Positions 26,894 through 35,086 of a DNA stretch of 64,000 nt are shown piece by piece. The stretch covers positions 1 to 64,000 of the forward strand of contig NZ_JAHZSU010000004.1 in assembly GCF_019457945.1 (NCBI RefSeq), written 5' to 3'. The notes below the pieces were generated by a model. The model was not told the origin of the DNA and did no database searches. It saw nothing but the letters and a program-made list of their open reading frames with translations. A program made the position numbers and the translations under genes. Position 1 is the first letter of the stretch. Each line of letters starts with the position of its first letter. The stretch is from Ornithinimicrobium laminariae. GTDB taxonomy: Bacteria > Actinomycetota > Actinomycetes > Actinomycetales > Dermatophilaceae.

Positions 26894-27880
26894 CTATGTC
26901 GCAGCGTCATTAGCAGTTTGCGACTCTGCCGGATCGGGCAGCGGTTCGCCAGCCTTGGGTGCCATCGGTGCCGCGCTGCGGTGGCTATCGAGCCCCGCCA
27001 TCGCCCAGCGCACCGTGTTTGTGCCGAGTTGGCCGACGGGCTGAGCAACCCAACGGGCCACTGGCTCATTGACCGGCAGATTGAGCATGTCCCGTGCCCA
27101 CTGCGGCAGCAGCGCAACTCCGCCCGCGGCGAGCGCGCCATACCCAGGACGAGCGGGAATCGGCAGTGGCGGGTTGAGCAGTAGGAACCGGGCTGCTTCC
27201 CGGGCGGCCGCGGTTGTCTCCATTTCGGGGCGGTATGCAGCCAGCTCGACCTGCAATTCAGCCACCGTCGTGGGTGGGGCAATCACACCCAACTTGCCTG
27301 CTGACAGGCCTGCTTGCTTGACGTAGAGGTCGGCCTCGGCCGGGGTCAGCGGGACCGGCGCATACGTCTGGAAGCCTCGCAAGAAGGAATCGATCTCGGC
27401 GATGTGCACCCACATGAGCAGGTGCGGGTCGCTGGCCCGATAGGGACGACCGAAGGCGTCTTTGCCGCGCACCCGTTCGTGGATCCGGCGGACCATGGCG
27501 ATGGTCTCTTCGGCTAACTCAATCGTGCCGAAAGTAGTCGACGCGAGATAGGTGCTGGTGCGCTGCAGCCTGCCCCAAGGGTCGCCTTTGTAGCCACTGT
27601 GCCCAGCCACACCGGCCATCGCCATCGGGTGCAGCATCTGCAGCAGGAGGGCTGTCACGCCGGCCGGGAACATGGACGCGTCCGCGTGCACACGCCATAC
27701 CGGATCTTCAGGGGTAAACCATCGCTCGCCCTGCGCGCCCCAAATGTGGGCGGCTCGCTCTTGTGCGTCATCTCCGGCGACCTTAGAACGCAGGGCTTCG
27801 CCGATCTTCAACTGGATCGCGCTGGACACACTCGAGCCAGCTGTCTGGGCCATCTTCACGGGACTGGCTGCCACGGACAT
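26894..27880 (-). CDS. oxygenase MpaB family protein (DUF2236)
   Basis: A 328-residue helical protein of the MpaB/latex-clearing-protein family of b-type heme oxygenases. LLQMLHPMAMAGVAGHS carries the probable heme histidine, and LLMWVHIAEIDSFLRGF the second conserved histidine-containing helix. Lcp cleaves rubber, and MpaB acts in mycophenolic acid biosynthesis; most bacterial members have no known substrate. The C-terminal 35 residues are Pro/Ala-rich and low in complexity. It is first in a two-gene operon with the FAD oxidoreductase and divergent from a TspO-like gene. Confidence 0.85.
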   Translation of the reverse strand: MSVAASPVKMAQTAGSSVSSAIQLKIGEALRSKVAGDDAQERAAHIWGAQGERWFTPEDPVWRVHADASMFPAGVTALLLQMLHPMAMAGVAGHSGYKGDPWGRLQRTSTYLASTTFGTIELAEETIAMVRRIHERVRGKDAFGRPYRASDPHLLMWVHIAEIDSFLRGFQTYAPVPLTPAEADLYVKQAGLSAGKLGVIAPPTTVAELQVELAAYRPEMETTAAAREAARFLLLNPPLPIPARPGYGALAAGGVALLPQWARDMLNLPVNEPVARWVAQPVGQLGTNTVRWAMAGLDSHRSAAPMAPKAGEPLPDPAESQTANDAAT

Positions 27881-27966
27881 TCACCTCATCGCTAACGTTG
27901 CACTTGATACGGCTACTGCAAGACTGTCACCACGCCATTTGAGACAACACACCGGGAGGGCGCAAC

Positions 27967-28743
27967 ATGCCATCATCACCGACAAACGACCGCACACGAC
28001 AGATCGTGGTTACGGCCTCGGAGGTCTTTTGCCTCGTTGGCACGCTCGTTGGCGTCGGGGTCTTAGGCACCAGCGTCGAAGACACTGCGGACGGTGCTCT
28101 CGCCGCGGATGCGACCCTGCTTGCCCCCGCGGGCACAGCCTTCTCGATCTGGTCCGTGATTTACATCGGCCTGTTTGCCTACACGATCTGGCAGTGGCTC
28201 CCCTCGCAGACCACGCGCGAAGTGCACCGCCGCATCGGCTACTTGGCGGCAGTGTCGATGATCCTCAACGCTTCCTGGCTGCTGGTGACGCAACAAGGCT
28301 GGATCTGGGTCAGCGTGCTCGTCATCCTGGCGCTGGCGGTCAATTTGGGTCTCTTGTTGCGCAAGATGACGGTGCGCCCCAGCCGTGAACTGACCGACAA
28401 GATCATCATTGACGCCACCTTCGGCCTGTACCTGGGCTGGGTCGCCGTCGCCAGCGTCGCCAACATCACAACCGCCCTTATCGTCAGCGGCCTGGACCCC
28501 CACCCGTTCCTGGCCAACATCTTCGCAGTGGCTGTGCTCATCGTGGTCGTTGGGCTAGGCGTCCTCTTCAACGAACGACTCGGCGGACGCTGGGCTGTCG
28601 CTGCCGCCATGGCCTGGGGCCTGGGCTGGATCAGCGTTGGCCGCCTGACCGACGAGCCGCACTCGATCGTGACCGGCCTGGCCGCCGCGCTCGCGGCGTT
28701 GGCCATCCTGGGCCTGACGTGGCAAGCCCGCCGGTCCCGCTAG
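27967..28743 (+). CDS. TspO/MBR-related tryptophan-rich sensory membrane protein
   Basis: A 258-residue membrane protein with about eight hydrophobic segments. The hallmark APAGTAFSIWSVIYIGLFAY corresponds to the TspO motif PPGWVFGPVWTILY. It is longer than classical five-helix TspO (about 160 residues) and belongs to the long variant seen in actinobacteria. TspO proteins bind porphyrins and other ligands. GGGAGG precedes the ATG. The gene overlaps the convergent MMPL gene by four bases. Confidence 0.78.
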   Translation: MPSSPTNDRTRQIVVTASEVFCLVGTLVGVGVLGTSVEDTADGALAADATLLAPAGTAFSIWSVIYIGLFAYTIWQWLPSQTTREVHRRIGYLAAVSMILNASWLLVTQQGWIWVSVLVILALAVNLGLLLRKMTVRPSRELTDKIIIDATFGLYLGWVAVASVANITTALIVSGLDPHPFLANIFAVAVLIVVVGLGVLFNERLGGRWAVAAAMAWGLGWISVGRLTDEPHSIVTGLAAALAALAILGLTWQARRSR

Positions 28744-30851
28744 GCTGGCTCGGTTTTGCTTGAGCCCGACAGGTCTGCTGTTGACTCCTCGTCCACCGCG
28801 TTCTCGTCGAAGCCCTCGATGGTGGAGTCAATCTTGCGCGGCCACCAGAACTTCTCACCCAGGGTCAGCGCCAAAGCCGGCACCAACACCGTGCGCACTA
28901 CGAGGGTGTCGATGAGGACACCGACGAAGATCACGATGCCGAGTTGAGCCAGCAGCACCAGCGGCAGGACACCAAGCGCCGCGAACACAGCGGCCAGCAA
29001 GATACCGGCGCTGGTGATCACGCCACCGGTCGCGGCCAACGCACGCAACATGCCCTTGCGGGTGCCAAGTGTTTCGGCCTCTTCCAATGCTCTGGTTACC
29101 AAGAAGATGTTGTAGTCGACGCCGAGAGCCACCAAGAAGATAAAGGCCAGTAGTGGCGTTCCCGAGTCCATCGCGGTGAAGCCAAACAACTGGGTGAAGA
29201 GCACCCAGGACAGACCCAGCGCCGCGACATACGTGATCACGACGGTAGTCACCAGCAAGACCGGAGCCAAGAAGGAGCGCAGCAAGCCAATTAGCGCAAG
29301 GAGCACCAAGCCCAAGATCAGCGGGAAGATGAGCGTGCGATCTGCCGCAGTGGCTTCCTCTTCGTCGATCGCCTCGGCCGCTGAACCGGTCACGTAGGTG
29401 TCAGCCGTTTGGCTAGTCACATCACGCAATTCAAGGATCGTGTCGCGTGCCTCCGGGCTGCTGGGCGCGTCCTCAGTGATGGCATCGAAGGTGGTGACAC
29501 CTTCGGCTTGGGCACTCATTCGCACCGAGTTGATGCCATCAACCTCGCCGATCGCCGTCTCGAGGTCGGCCAACTCACCCTCATCGGTGGTTGCCGTCAC
29601 GATCACCGTCGGGTCAGAACTGCCAGCGGGGAACGACTCGGCCAGGCGAGCCGACGCCGAGATCGACTCCGGCTCGTCCAGGAACTGCTCGGAGGTCGGC
29701 AAGCCCAAGTCGACGCGGAAGACCCCCAGCGACAAGACGAACAGCGCCGCTAGGGTGCCGATGATGAAGGCAGGGGGGCGCTTGTTGACCATGTCACCCA
29801 CGCGACGCCAAATCGAACGCGTCTCGGTGATCGCCTTGGCGCCAAGCTTGGGCACCAGAGGCCAAAAGATGCCGCGGCCAAAGAGGACTAGCACGGCGGG
29901 CAACACGACGAGCGCAAAGGCAGCGGCGATCAAGATACCGACGGCACAGGCAACACCGAGGCCACGGGTGGTCGGGAAGGCCGACAGGGCTAAGGTCATC
30001 AGACCGACAAAGACCGTCGAGGCGCTGGCAAAAACTGCCTCAGCCGTGCGGCGCAGCGCTAGCAACATTGCTTCGTTGCGGCTCTCGTGCCGTTTGAGTT
30101 CATCTCGATAACGCGAAATCAGCAGCAATGCGTAGTCGGTGCCCGCACCAAAGACCAACACCGACAGGATGCCAACAGTGGACTCATCCCAGGGGATTGA
30201 GGCAACCTCAAGCACGTTGGTCGCGACAATCGAGGCAACTCGGTCGCCAACACCCACCACGATCAGCGGCACCAACCACAGGAACGGGCTGCGATAGGTC
30301 ACCAAGAGCAGCAGGGCGACAACCGAGGCCGTGACTGCGAGGAGTTGGAAGTTAGCGCCTTCAAAGACTGCGGCCAGGTCGGCCTGGATGGCTGCCGGAC
30401 CAGTCAAGGCAGAGGTGACGCCGTCCGGCACCTCATCGGCCAAATCAGCGCGCAGTTGGGTCACCTGCTCGGCGGTCACTGAGGCGGTCTCAGCCGGAAC
30501 GGTGAGCACCGAGATTGCTGCAGATCCGTCCTCGGAGGGGACGACCTGAGCGGTGACACCTTCGGGCGCGACTGAGTCCATCACCTCTTGAAGCGCGGGC
30601 AGTTGGCTAGTGATGTCGTCGCCATCAACCGTGAAGAGCGCGATCGCGGTAGCGGTCTCGTCCTCGGGCAGTTGCTCCTGCAGCGCGACCGCCTCGGTGC
30701 TGTCGTAGCCAGCCGGTAGCGAATCTGTCGCCGTCGGCGAGCGCTCTCCGTCTGGCACCACTCCCGCGACCACGAGGGCCAGCAAGAAGGTAACGACGGC
30801 AACAATCCAGGCGCTCTTGCGCCCAGTGATGATCTCTGCAGGTGTTTTCAC
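28740..30851 (-). CDS. MMPL/RND family transporter (YdfJ-like)
   Basis: A 703-residue exporter with the MMPL layout: one helix, an outer domain of about 140 residues, five or six helices, then a repeat of the same. The loop motif FGAGTDYALLLISRYRDEL and its partner ALGVDYNIFLVTRAL are diagnostic and carry the proton-relay Asp-Tyr pairs. Members export lipids, siderophores or drugs. The GTG start has no ribosome site, but TAGTAT lies six bases upstream, so a leaderless transcript is possible. It begins 23 bases after the PqqD-like gene and may be co-transcribed with it. Confidence 0.88.
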   Translation of the reverse strand: MKTPAEIITGRKSAWIVAVVTFLLALVVAGVVPDGERSPTATDSLPAGYDSTEAVALQEQLPEDETATAIALFTVDGDDITSQLPALQEVMDSVAPEGVTAQVVPSEDGSAAISVLTVPAETASVTAEQVTQLRADLADEVPDGVTSALTGPAAIQADLAAVFEGANFQLLAVTASVVALLLLVTYRSPFLWLVPLIVVGVGDRVASIVATNVLEVASIPWDESTVGILSVLVFGAGTDYALLLISRYRDELKRHESRNEAMLLALRRTAEAVFASASTVFVGLMTLALSAFPTTRGLGVACAVGILIAAAFALVVLPAVLVLFGRGIFWPLVPKLGAKAITETRSIWRRVGDMVNKRPPAFIIGTLAALFVLSLGVFRVDLGLPTSEQFLDEPESISASARLAESFPAGSSDPTVIVTATTDEGELADLETAIGEVDGINSVRMSAQAEGVTTFDAITEDAPSSPEARDTILELRDVTSQTADTYVTGSAAEAIDEEEATAADRTLIFPLILGLVLLALIGLLRSFLAPVLLVTTVVITYVAALGLSWVLFTQLFGFTAMDSGTPLLAFIFLVALGVDYNIFLVTRALEEAETLGTRKGMLRALAATGGVITSAGILLAAVFAALGVLPLVLLAQLGIVIFVGVLIDTLVVRTVLVPALALTLGEKFWWPRKIDSTIEGFDENAVDEESTADLSGSSKTEPA

Positions 30852-30874
30852 AGATAGATACTACGACGATCTAA

Positions 30875-31189
30875 TTATGTTGAGGAACTGAGATTTCTCG
30901 ACTTCAACAGATGCGCCTCGATCAGCGCGTCGACCATGTCCCTAGTCAGGGCGTCTGCGTCGCCATCGGGTGGGTCGCCAAACTCGGTGACCAGCGCAAC
31001 GACAAGCTCAGGTACGCCGATCCAGCCAGCATTTGCCCGTTGCAGGATCAAGGTGGCAGGGGGAGAAAGCCGATGAATCATGCCGTTGGCGAGGACAAGG
31101 GACTCACCTTCGCGCTCCAGCACATCAACGATGTCGCCTAGTTTGACCTGCCCAGTGGAGAAGGCGCCACTGTTTTCCTGAACACTCAC
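30875..31189 (-). CDS. PqqD-like protein
   Basis: A 104-residue protein matching the PqqD family: MIHRLSPPATLILQRANAGW corresponds to the conserved strand-turn-helix that in PqqD contacts the precursor peptide, followed by an acidic helix and the C-terminal ALIEAHLL. PqqD-type domains hand a ribosomal peptide to a modifying enzyme. The GTG at 31189 overlaps the stop of the kinase-like gene as GTGA, showing coupling. No radical SAM gene or precursor peptide is in the window, so its role here is open. Confidence 0.75.
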   Translation of the reverse strand: MSVQENSGAFSTGQVKLGDIVDVLEREGESLVLANGMIHRLSPPATLILQRANAGWIGVPELVVALVTEFGDPPDGDADALTRDMVDALIEAHLLKSRNLSSST

Positions 31190-32016
31190 GGCGCCTCCCC
31201 CATGATCTCGCGCGCCAAGGGCAACAGGTCGGACGCCTCGGCATACCTCACGCGCCTGGCTCCGCCTGTCGATTCCAGGATGTTCGCCAACCACTGCAGC
31301 GGCTTGTCCGTCACCATAAAGGCTGATGACTCCGGGACGGCGGCCTCGATGGCGCTCAAGGTGTCCAGTTCAGTGATCTGGGCTGGGCCCTCATGCGTCG
31401 CGTCTCGCTCAAGGAAAACCAGCCCGGCAGGACGGGCAGCAATATCGGCGAGGCTGAGACCTAAGGGCCCCGGCGCCCGCTCTTCTTTGACGCCGGCTGC
31501 TTCGTGCACTCGCGTGGAGACTGGCTTGGCGTATGGAGCGATAGTGCCGTCACGTCGAATGGCGATCGTTTCGTCGGTTAGGTAGCAAAAACTAGGCCCA
31601 AGCGTTCGCACCAAAGTCGACTTGCCCATGTTGCCGGGCGCCACCCAGATCGATGCTTTGCCTGTCTGCGGGTGAGCCAACCCAGCCGCATGCAGCATCA
31701 GCAAACGACCTGATTGCTCCTTGATGGCGGCGGAGGTGACGTACTGGGTGAGGAGCATCAGCAAGCGCCCGGCGTCTGGCTCTGCGAAAGCCCACGGCTT
31801 GCCTGGCTTGGGCTCCCAACCGACGGCCCGGTGATGCCGTTGACCCCCCTCGGGCAACAAATCGGCGACCACGACGGCATCCACGTCGGTGTTCGGCGCG
31901 AGGGCGAGGCTCCAGGCTTCTTCAGCGCGGGCAAACAACTCGTCGGTGTCTCGCCCCTGCAACACGATCTCTATCCGGGTGTCCAGGACGTGCACTGCTA
32001 GCCGTCGCTCACCCAT
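31186..32016 (-). CDS. HPr-kinase-like P-loop ATPase
   Basis: A 276-residue protein whose Walker A loop (IWVAPGNMGKSTLVRTLG) is set in the HprK/PEPCK-like context: MLHAAGLAHP before it and CYLTDETIAIRRDG (Walker B-like) after it. Such HprK-related proteins often sit beside PqqD-like proteins in peptide-modification loci. The ATG at 32016 (MGERRLAVHVL) is preferred; the longer open frame upstream is His/Asp-rich without homology and would overlap the divergent gene. The target of phosphorylation, if any, is unknown. Confidence 0.75.
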   Translation of the reverse strand: MGERRLAVHVLDTRIEIVLQGRDTDELFARAEEAWSLALAPNTDVDAVVVADLLPEGGQRHHRAVGWEPKPGKPWAFAEPDAGRLLMLLTQYVTSAAIKEQSGRLLMLHAAGLAHPQTGKASIWVAPGNMGKSTLVRTLGPSFCYLTDETIAIRRDGTIAPYAKPVSTRVHEAAGVKEERAPGPLGLSLADIAARPAGLVFLERDATHEGPAQITELDTLSAIEAAVPESSAFMVTDKPLQWLANILESTGGARRVRYAEASDLLPLAREIMGEAP

Positions 32017-32049
32017 GGCTTTAGGGTATCCCGGCTTATCCTGGGAGAC

Positions 32050-33012
32050 ATGTTCAGCACCTCCCTGCTTGCCGCGACCGTGATCGTGGCAGTCGTCGTG
32101 CTCATTAGTGGCGTCGCCAAAGCCCGTGACCCGCACCCACTACGCGTCTGGACCGACATGGGCATCCCCAAGGCAGCGCGCAAAATGTGGCTCGCTCGCA
32201 CCCATGCCTATGGCGAAATTGCGCTAGCGGTTTTCTTGCTGGCTCTGCCTGGGGCACTCGGCATGGCAGTTGCGGTAGTTGTTCTGCTGCTTTTCATCGG
32301 CTATTTCGTGCTCATCGCCCGGCTGGTCGTCGACGAGGGTGACACCAACTGCAATTGCTTTGGATCGCTGGGATCTGGTGTCGTCGATCGCTGGACTTTG
32401 CTGCGCAACGGGATCTTAGTCGCACTAGCCGGTCTGAGCATCACTGACCTCGCCCTCAACGGAGTCGCCGCACCTCGCATACTCGATCAGTTTGGGTGGA
32501 TCCTCGCCCTAGCGGTGACCGCTTTGGTGACGGCCCTGGTGCTCGGCGCCTTCTCAGCAGCTCCGCAGGCTGACCCCGAGGACCTCGAGGACTACATGCG
32601 TTCTCCAATCCCTTATGTCGACCTGATCGGCCCATCGCTGGACTCAAAGACGACGTTGCGCGGCCTCGCCCAGCAGCAGGCAGTGTTGCTGCTGATGCTC
32701 TCCCCCTCATGCTCTCCTTGTGTTCGGGTCACCCATGCCATTCCTGACATCGCGAAGGACCTGCCGGGGGTCGCCGTCCGGATCGTCACAGCCGCCGACT
32801 TGACCTCCGCGTTTGACCGTCAGCCAACCTGGGAAGGCATCGCCTACACCGAAGTGGGTCATTCGCTCTCGGAGCACTTCACTTATGCTCGACCAGCCGC
32901 GATCCTCATGGGCGCCGATGGCCTGATGGCTGGTGGCCCAGTCACCGGGCCAACCGCGATCCTTGAATTTGTTGATGAGATCAAGGAACAACTCCTCGAG
33001 GCTCAGGGATAG
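32050..33012 (+). CDS. MauE/DoxX-like membrane protein fused to a thioredoxin-like domain
   Basis: A 320-residue protein. Residues 1-175 contain four or five membrane helices and the MauE signature GDTNCNCFGSLGSG, whose Cys-X-Cys is thought to be redox-active. Residues about 195-315 form a thioredoxin-like domain with LLMLSPSCSPCVRVTH, a CxxC active site, and the cis-proline-type segment ARPAAILM. MauE helps form disulfides in methylamine dehydrogenase; the fusion suggests a membrane thiol-exchange unit. It starts 33 bases from the divergent kinase-like gene and abuts a coiled-coil gene. Confidence 0.82.
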   Translation: MFSTSLLAATVIVAVVVLISGVAKARDPHPLRVWTDMGIPKAARKMWLARTHAYGEIALAVFLLALPGALGMAVAVVVLLLFIGYFVLIARLVVDEGDTNCNCFGSLGSGVVDRWTLLRNGILVALAGLSITDLALNGVAAPRILDQFGWILALAVTALVTALVLGAFSAAPQADPEDLEDYMRSPIPYVDLIGPSLDSKTTLRGLAQQQAVLLLMLSPSCSPCVRVTHAIPDIAKDLPGVAVRIVTAADLTSAFDRQPTWEGIAYTEVGHSLSEHFTYARPAAILMGADGLMAGGPVTGPTAILEFVDEIKEQLLEAQG

Positions 33013-33014
33013 GT

Positions 33015-33854
33015 ATGCCTCGCGCGGCTAAGGATGACCAGTCACCGGATGAGGTAGCGCTGGCGAACGCCGCGGCGGAAATTTATCGTGCTGCACCCCA
33101 GGACTTCGTCGCGACGCGAAAGGCAGCGGCCAAGGATGCTCGTGCCAATGGCGACAAGAGTCTGGCGCTAGAGATCACCTCGTTGCGCAAGCCAACGCAA
33201 GGCGCAGACGCCCTCAACAGAGTGGTGCACGCACAGCACCCGGTGTTGGCCGACATTGCCGAAGTTGGGGCTCACTTGCGGCACGCACAGTCAGCCATGG
33301 ACACGGCATCGCTGACCAAACTGCGCCCTCAGCGCGATGCCGTCATTGAGGAAACCCTGCAAGCCATCGGGGGTGTCACCGACGGGCCATTGTCCGATGC
33401 CCTCAAGCAGTCTGTGCGAGACAGCCTGATCGCTGCCTTCGCCGATGCTGCCGCTCAAGAGGTGGTGCTATCGGGCATGTTGACTCGCACTTTGAGCTAT
33501 TCAGGTTTTGGCGAGGTCGACGTGACTCAAGCCGCGGCGCGCACCAGCACGGGAACCGTATTGACCGCCATCGTGGGTGGTGGACAAAGCGACGCAGACG
33601 AGGCCCCTGAGCTAGACGAGGGCCCAGATCTTAGACAACGACGGGCCCAGGAAGCTAAGGCTCAACGAGATCGCGAGGCCGAACAGGCGAGAACCTCGGC
33701 AGCGAAGGCGCTGGCCGAGGCAGAGCGCGAGATGGCCCGTGCAGAGGCCGAGGTGATCCAATCAAGCCGCCTCCTGCACGCCGCTCAGCAGCGTCTGAAC
33801 GAGGCAAGCAATGCCCGAGATGCTGCGGCAAAGGCCGTCAAAGCGGCCAAATAA
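33015..33854 (+). CDS. uncharacterised coiled-coil protein
   Basis: I do not recognise this 279-residue protein. Residues 1-190 are helical and Ala-rich, without membrane segments. An acidic linker (ADEAPELDEGPDLRQRR) leads to about 80 residues of charged heptad-like sequence rich in Ala, Arg and Glu (KAQRDREAEQARTSAAKALA and similar), almost certainly a coiled coil. The start is two bases after the MauE-thioredoxin stop, so the two are co-translated. Basic residues near the ends suggest a scaffold or nucleic-acid binding; neither is shown. Confidence 0.7.
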   Translation: MPRAAKDDQSPDEVALANAAAEIYRAAPQDFVATRKAAAKDARANGDKSLALEITSLRKPTQGADALNRVVHAQHPVLADIAEVGAHLRHAQSAMDTASLTKLRPQRDAVIEETLQAIGGVTDGPLSDALKQSVRDSLIAAFADAAAQEVVLSGMLTRTLSYSGFGEVDVTQAAARTSTGTVLTAIVGGGQSDADEAPELDEGPDLRQRRAQEAKAQRDREAEQARTSAAKALAEAEREMARAEAEVIQSSRLLHAAQQRLNEASNARDAAAKAVKAAK

Positions 33855-33857
33855 CGC

Positions 33858-33897
33858 AAGAGCGGGTAGCAGGCCACCTGGCCTACTACCCGCTCTT
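33858..33897. terminator. bidirectional terminator
   Basis: Outer arms AAGAGCGGGTAG and CTACCCGCTCTT enclose an inner stem AGGCCA-CC-TGGCCT. It lies between the coiled-coil gene and the convergent bioY gene. Confidence 0.87.
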
Positions 33898-33907
33898 CAA
33901 TGCGAAG

Positions 33908-34510
33908 TCAGTCTTGCTTGCTCGCGTCGACCTTGCGAATCATCTTCCACGCGGCGGGGAAGATCGCTGCGGCAATCAGCCACTTGACGATGCCACCAGC
34001 AATGAAGGGGTAGAACCCGAGCGTCAGCACGGTGGTGATGTCGTGCTGGCCGGTGATCATCGCAAGGTAGGGCAGACCAAAGATGAAGGGCACCAGGCTT
34101 GCGAGGCCGAAGCCGGCCATCGAGAGCATTGGGCGCCGGTCCCACTCACGCTCAGCGAGCCAGCCGATCACGCCAGCAGCAACGATGAAGCCGATGATGT
34201 AGCCAAATGAGGGCTTCAGCAGGTAGGCAGCGCCACCACCGAACTCCGCAAACCACGGCACGCCAGCCAGGCCGACGGCCGTGTAGGTGCCGAGTGCGGC
34301 CACCCCGCGTCGCATACCCAAGCTTCCACCGACCAAGAGGACAGCCAGGGTCTGGCCGGTGATCGGGACGGGGTAAAGCGGGATAGTCACCTGGGCCAAA
34401 ACGCCGACCGTGATGGCACCAACCATCACCAAGACGATGTCAGTGGCCATACTGCGGCTGATGAGCCGGTCGGCCAGGACAGGCTGACGGGCAATTGCGG
34501 CGGTGCTCAC
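33908..34510 (-). CDS. bioY: biotin transporter BioY
   Basis: A 200-residue integral membrane protein, the substrate-binding S component of an energy-coupling-factor biotin importer. VPITGQTLAVLLVGGSLG is the conserved BioY motif, followed by LKPSFGYIIGFIVAA. About six helices are visible. The start is GTG 34510 because a perfect AGGAGG lies six bases upstream; the open frame extends further without homology. No bioM or bioN gene is adjacent, so it either works alone or shares an ECF module encoded elsewhere. Expression is probably controlled by biotin status; I see no clear operator. Confidence 0.92.
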   Translation of the reverse strand: MSTAAIARQPVLADRLISRSMATDIVLVMVGAITVGVLAQVTIPLYPVPITGQTLAVLLVGGSLGMRRGVAALGTYTAVGLAGVPWFAEFGGGAAYLLKPSFGYIIGFIVAAGVIGWLAEREWDRRPMLSMAGFGLASLVPFIFGLPYLAMITGQHDITTVLTLGFYPFIAGGIVKWLIAAAIFPAAWKMIRKVDASKQD

Positions 34511-34635
34511 GAGCAGCCTCCTGCTAGTTGAAGGGAACGTCCCCGCCACAGTAGCGACATCTGGCCCCCAGGCGGTAGCGCCACGACCGGGCTCATAGGA
34601 TCTAGCCAACGCCCCACCCCACGAAAGGCCTCGTC

Positions 34636-35043
34636 ATGAACGTCATCGCTTCCCTTGTCGTCACCGGCATCATCTTTGGCATCCTCGACTTCTTCTGGCT
34701 AGGCCGGGTCGGTCGGCCGTTGTATGACGAGCGCATGGGCTCGATTCTCAAGCCGGAGTTCAACATGGTGGCCGCACTGATTTTTTACGTCATCTACGTG
34801 GCTGGCATTACCTACTTTGCGACCCAACCCGCGCTCGCCGAAGGCTCGTTTGGCAAGGCCGTAGTCGCGGGGGCATTCCTCGGCTTCTTTGCCTACGCCA
34901 CCTACAACCTGACCGCGCTGGCCGTCCTCAAGGGCTACCCCGCTTCGATCGTGGCGATTGACATGGCCTGGGGCACGGTCGCCACCGCCATCTCCAGTGG
35001 CGGTACCTACTTGGTGATCCGCGCGCTGCCCTGGTTTAACTAG
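34636..35043 (+). CDS. DUF2177 family membrane protein
   Basis: A 135-residue protein with four membrane helices. FGILDFFWLGRVGRPLYDERMG is the family signature (DxxWL and LY), and FFAYATYNLTALAVLKGYP the second conserved block. No function is known for DUF2177. It faces away from bioY and is followed 43 bases later by pfkA on the same strand. Confidence 0.85.
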   Translation: MNVIASLVVTGIIFGILDFFWLGRVGRPLYDERMGSILKPEFNMVAALIFYVIYVAGITYFATQPALAEGSFGKAVVAGAFLGFFAYATYNLTALAVLKGYPASIVAIDMAWGTVATAISSGGTYLVIRALPWFN

Positions 35044-35086
35044 CGCTGATTAGCGCCCTGGGCACGCTTCCCCTCAAACTAGGAAC

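Noticed and set aside
29398..30111. 237-codon plus-strand frame
   Set aside because: Antisense of the MMPL exporter, Ser/Arg/Ala-rich with no domain.
34511..34635. biotin-repressor operator before bioY
   Set aside because: GTTGAAGGGAAC near 34530 has only weak symmetry and does not match the BioQ or BirA patterns well.
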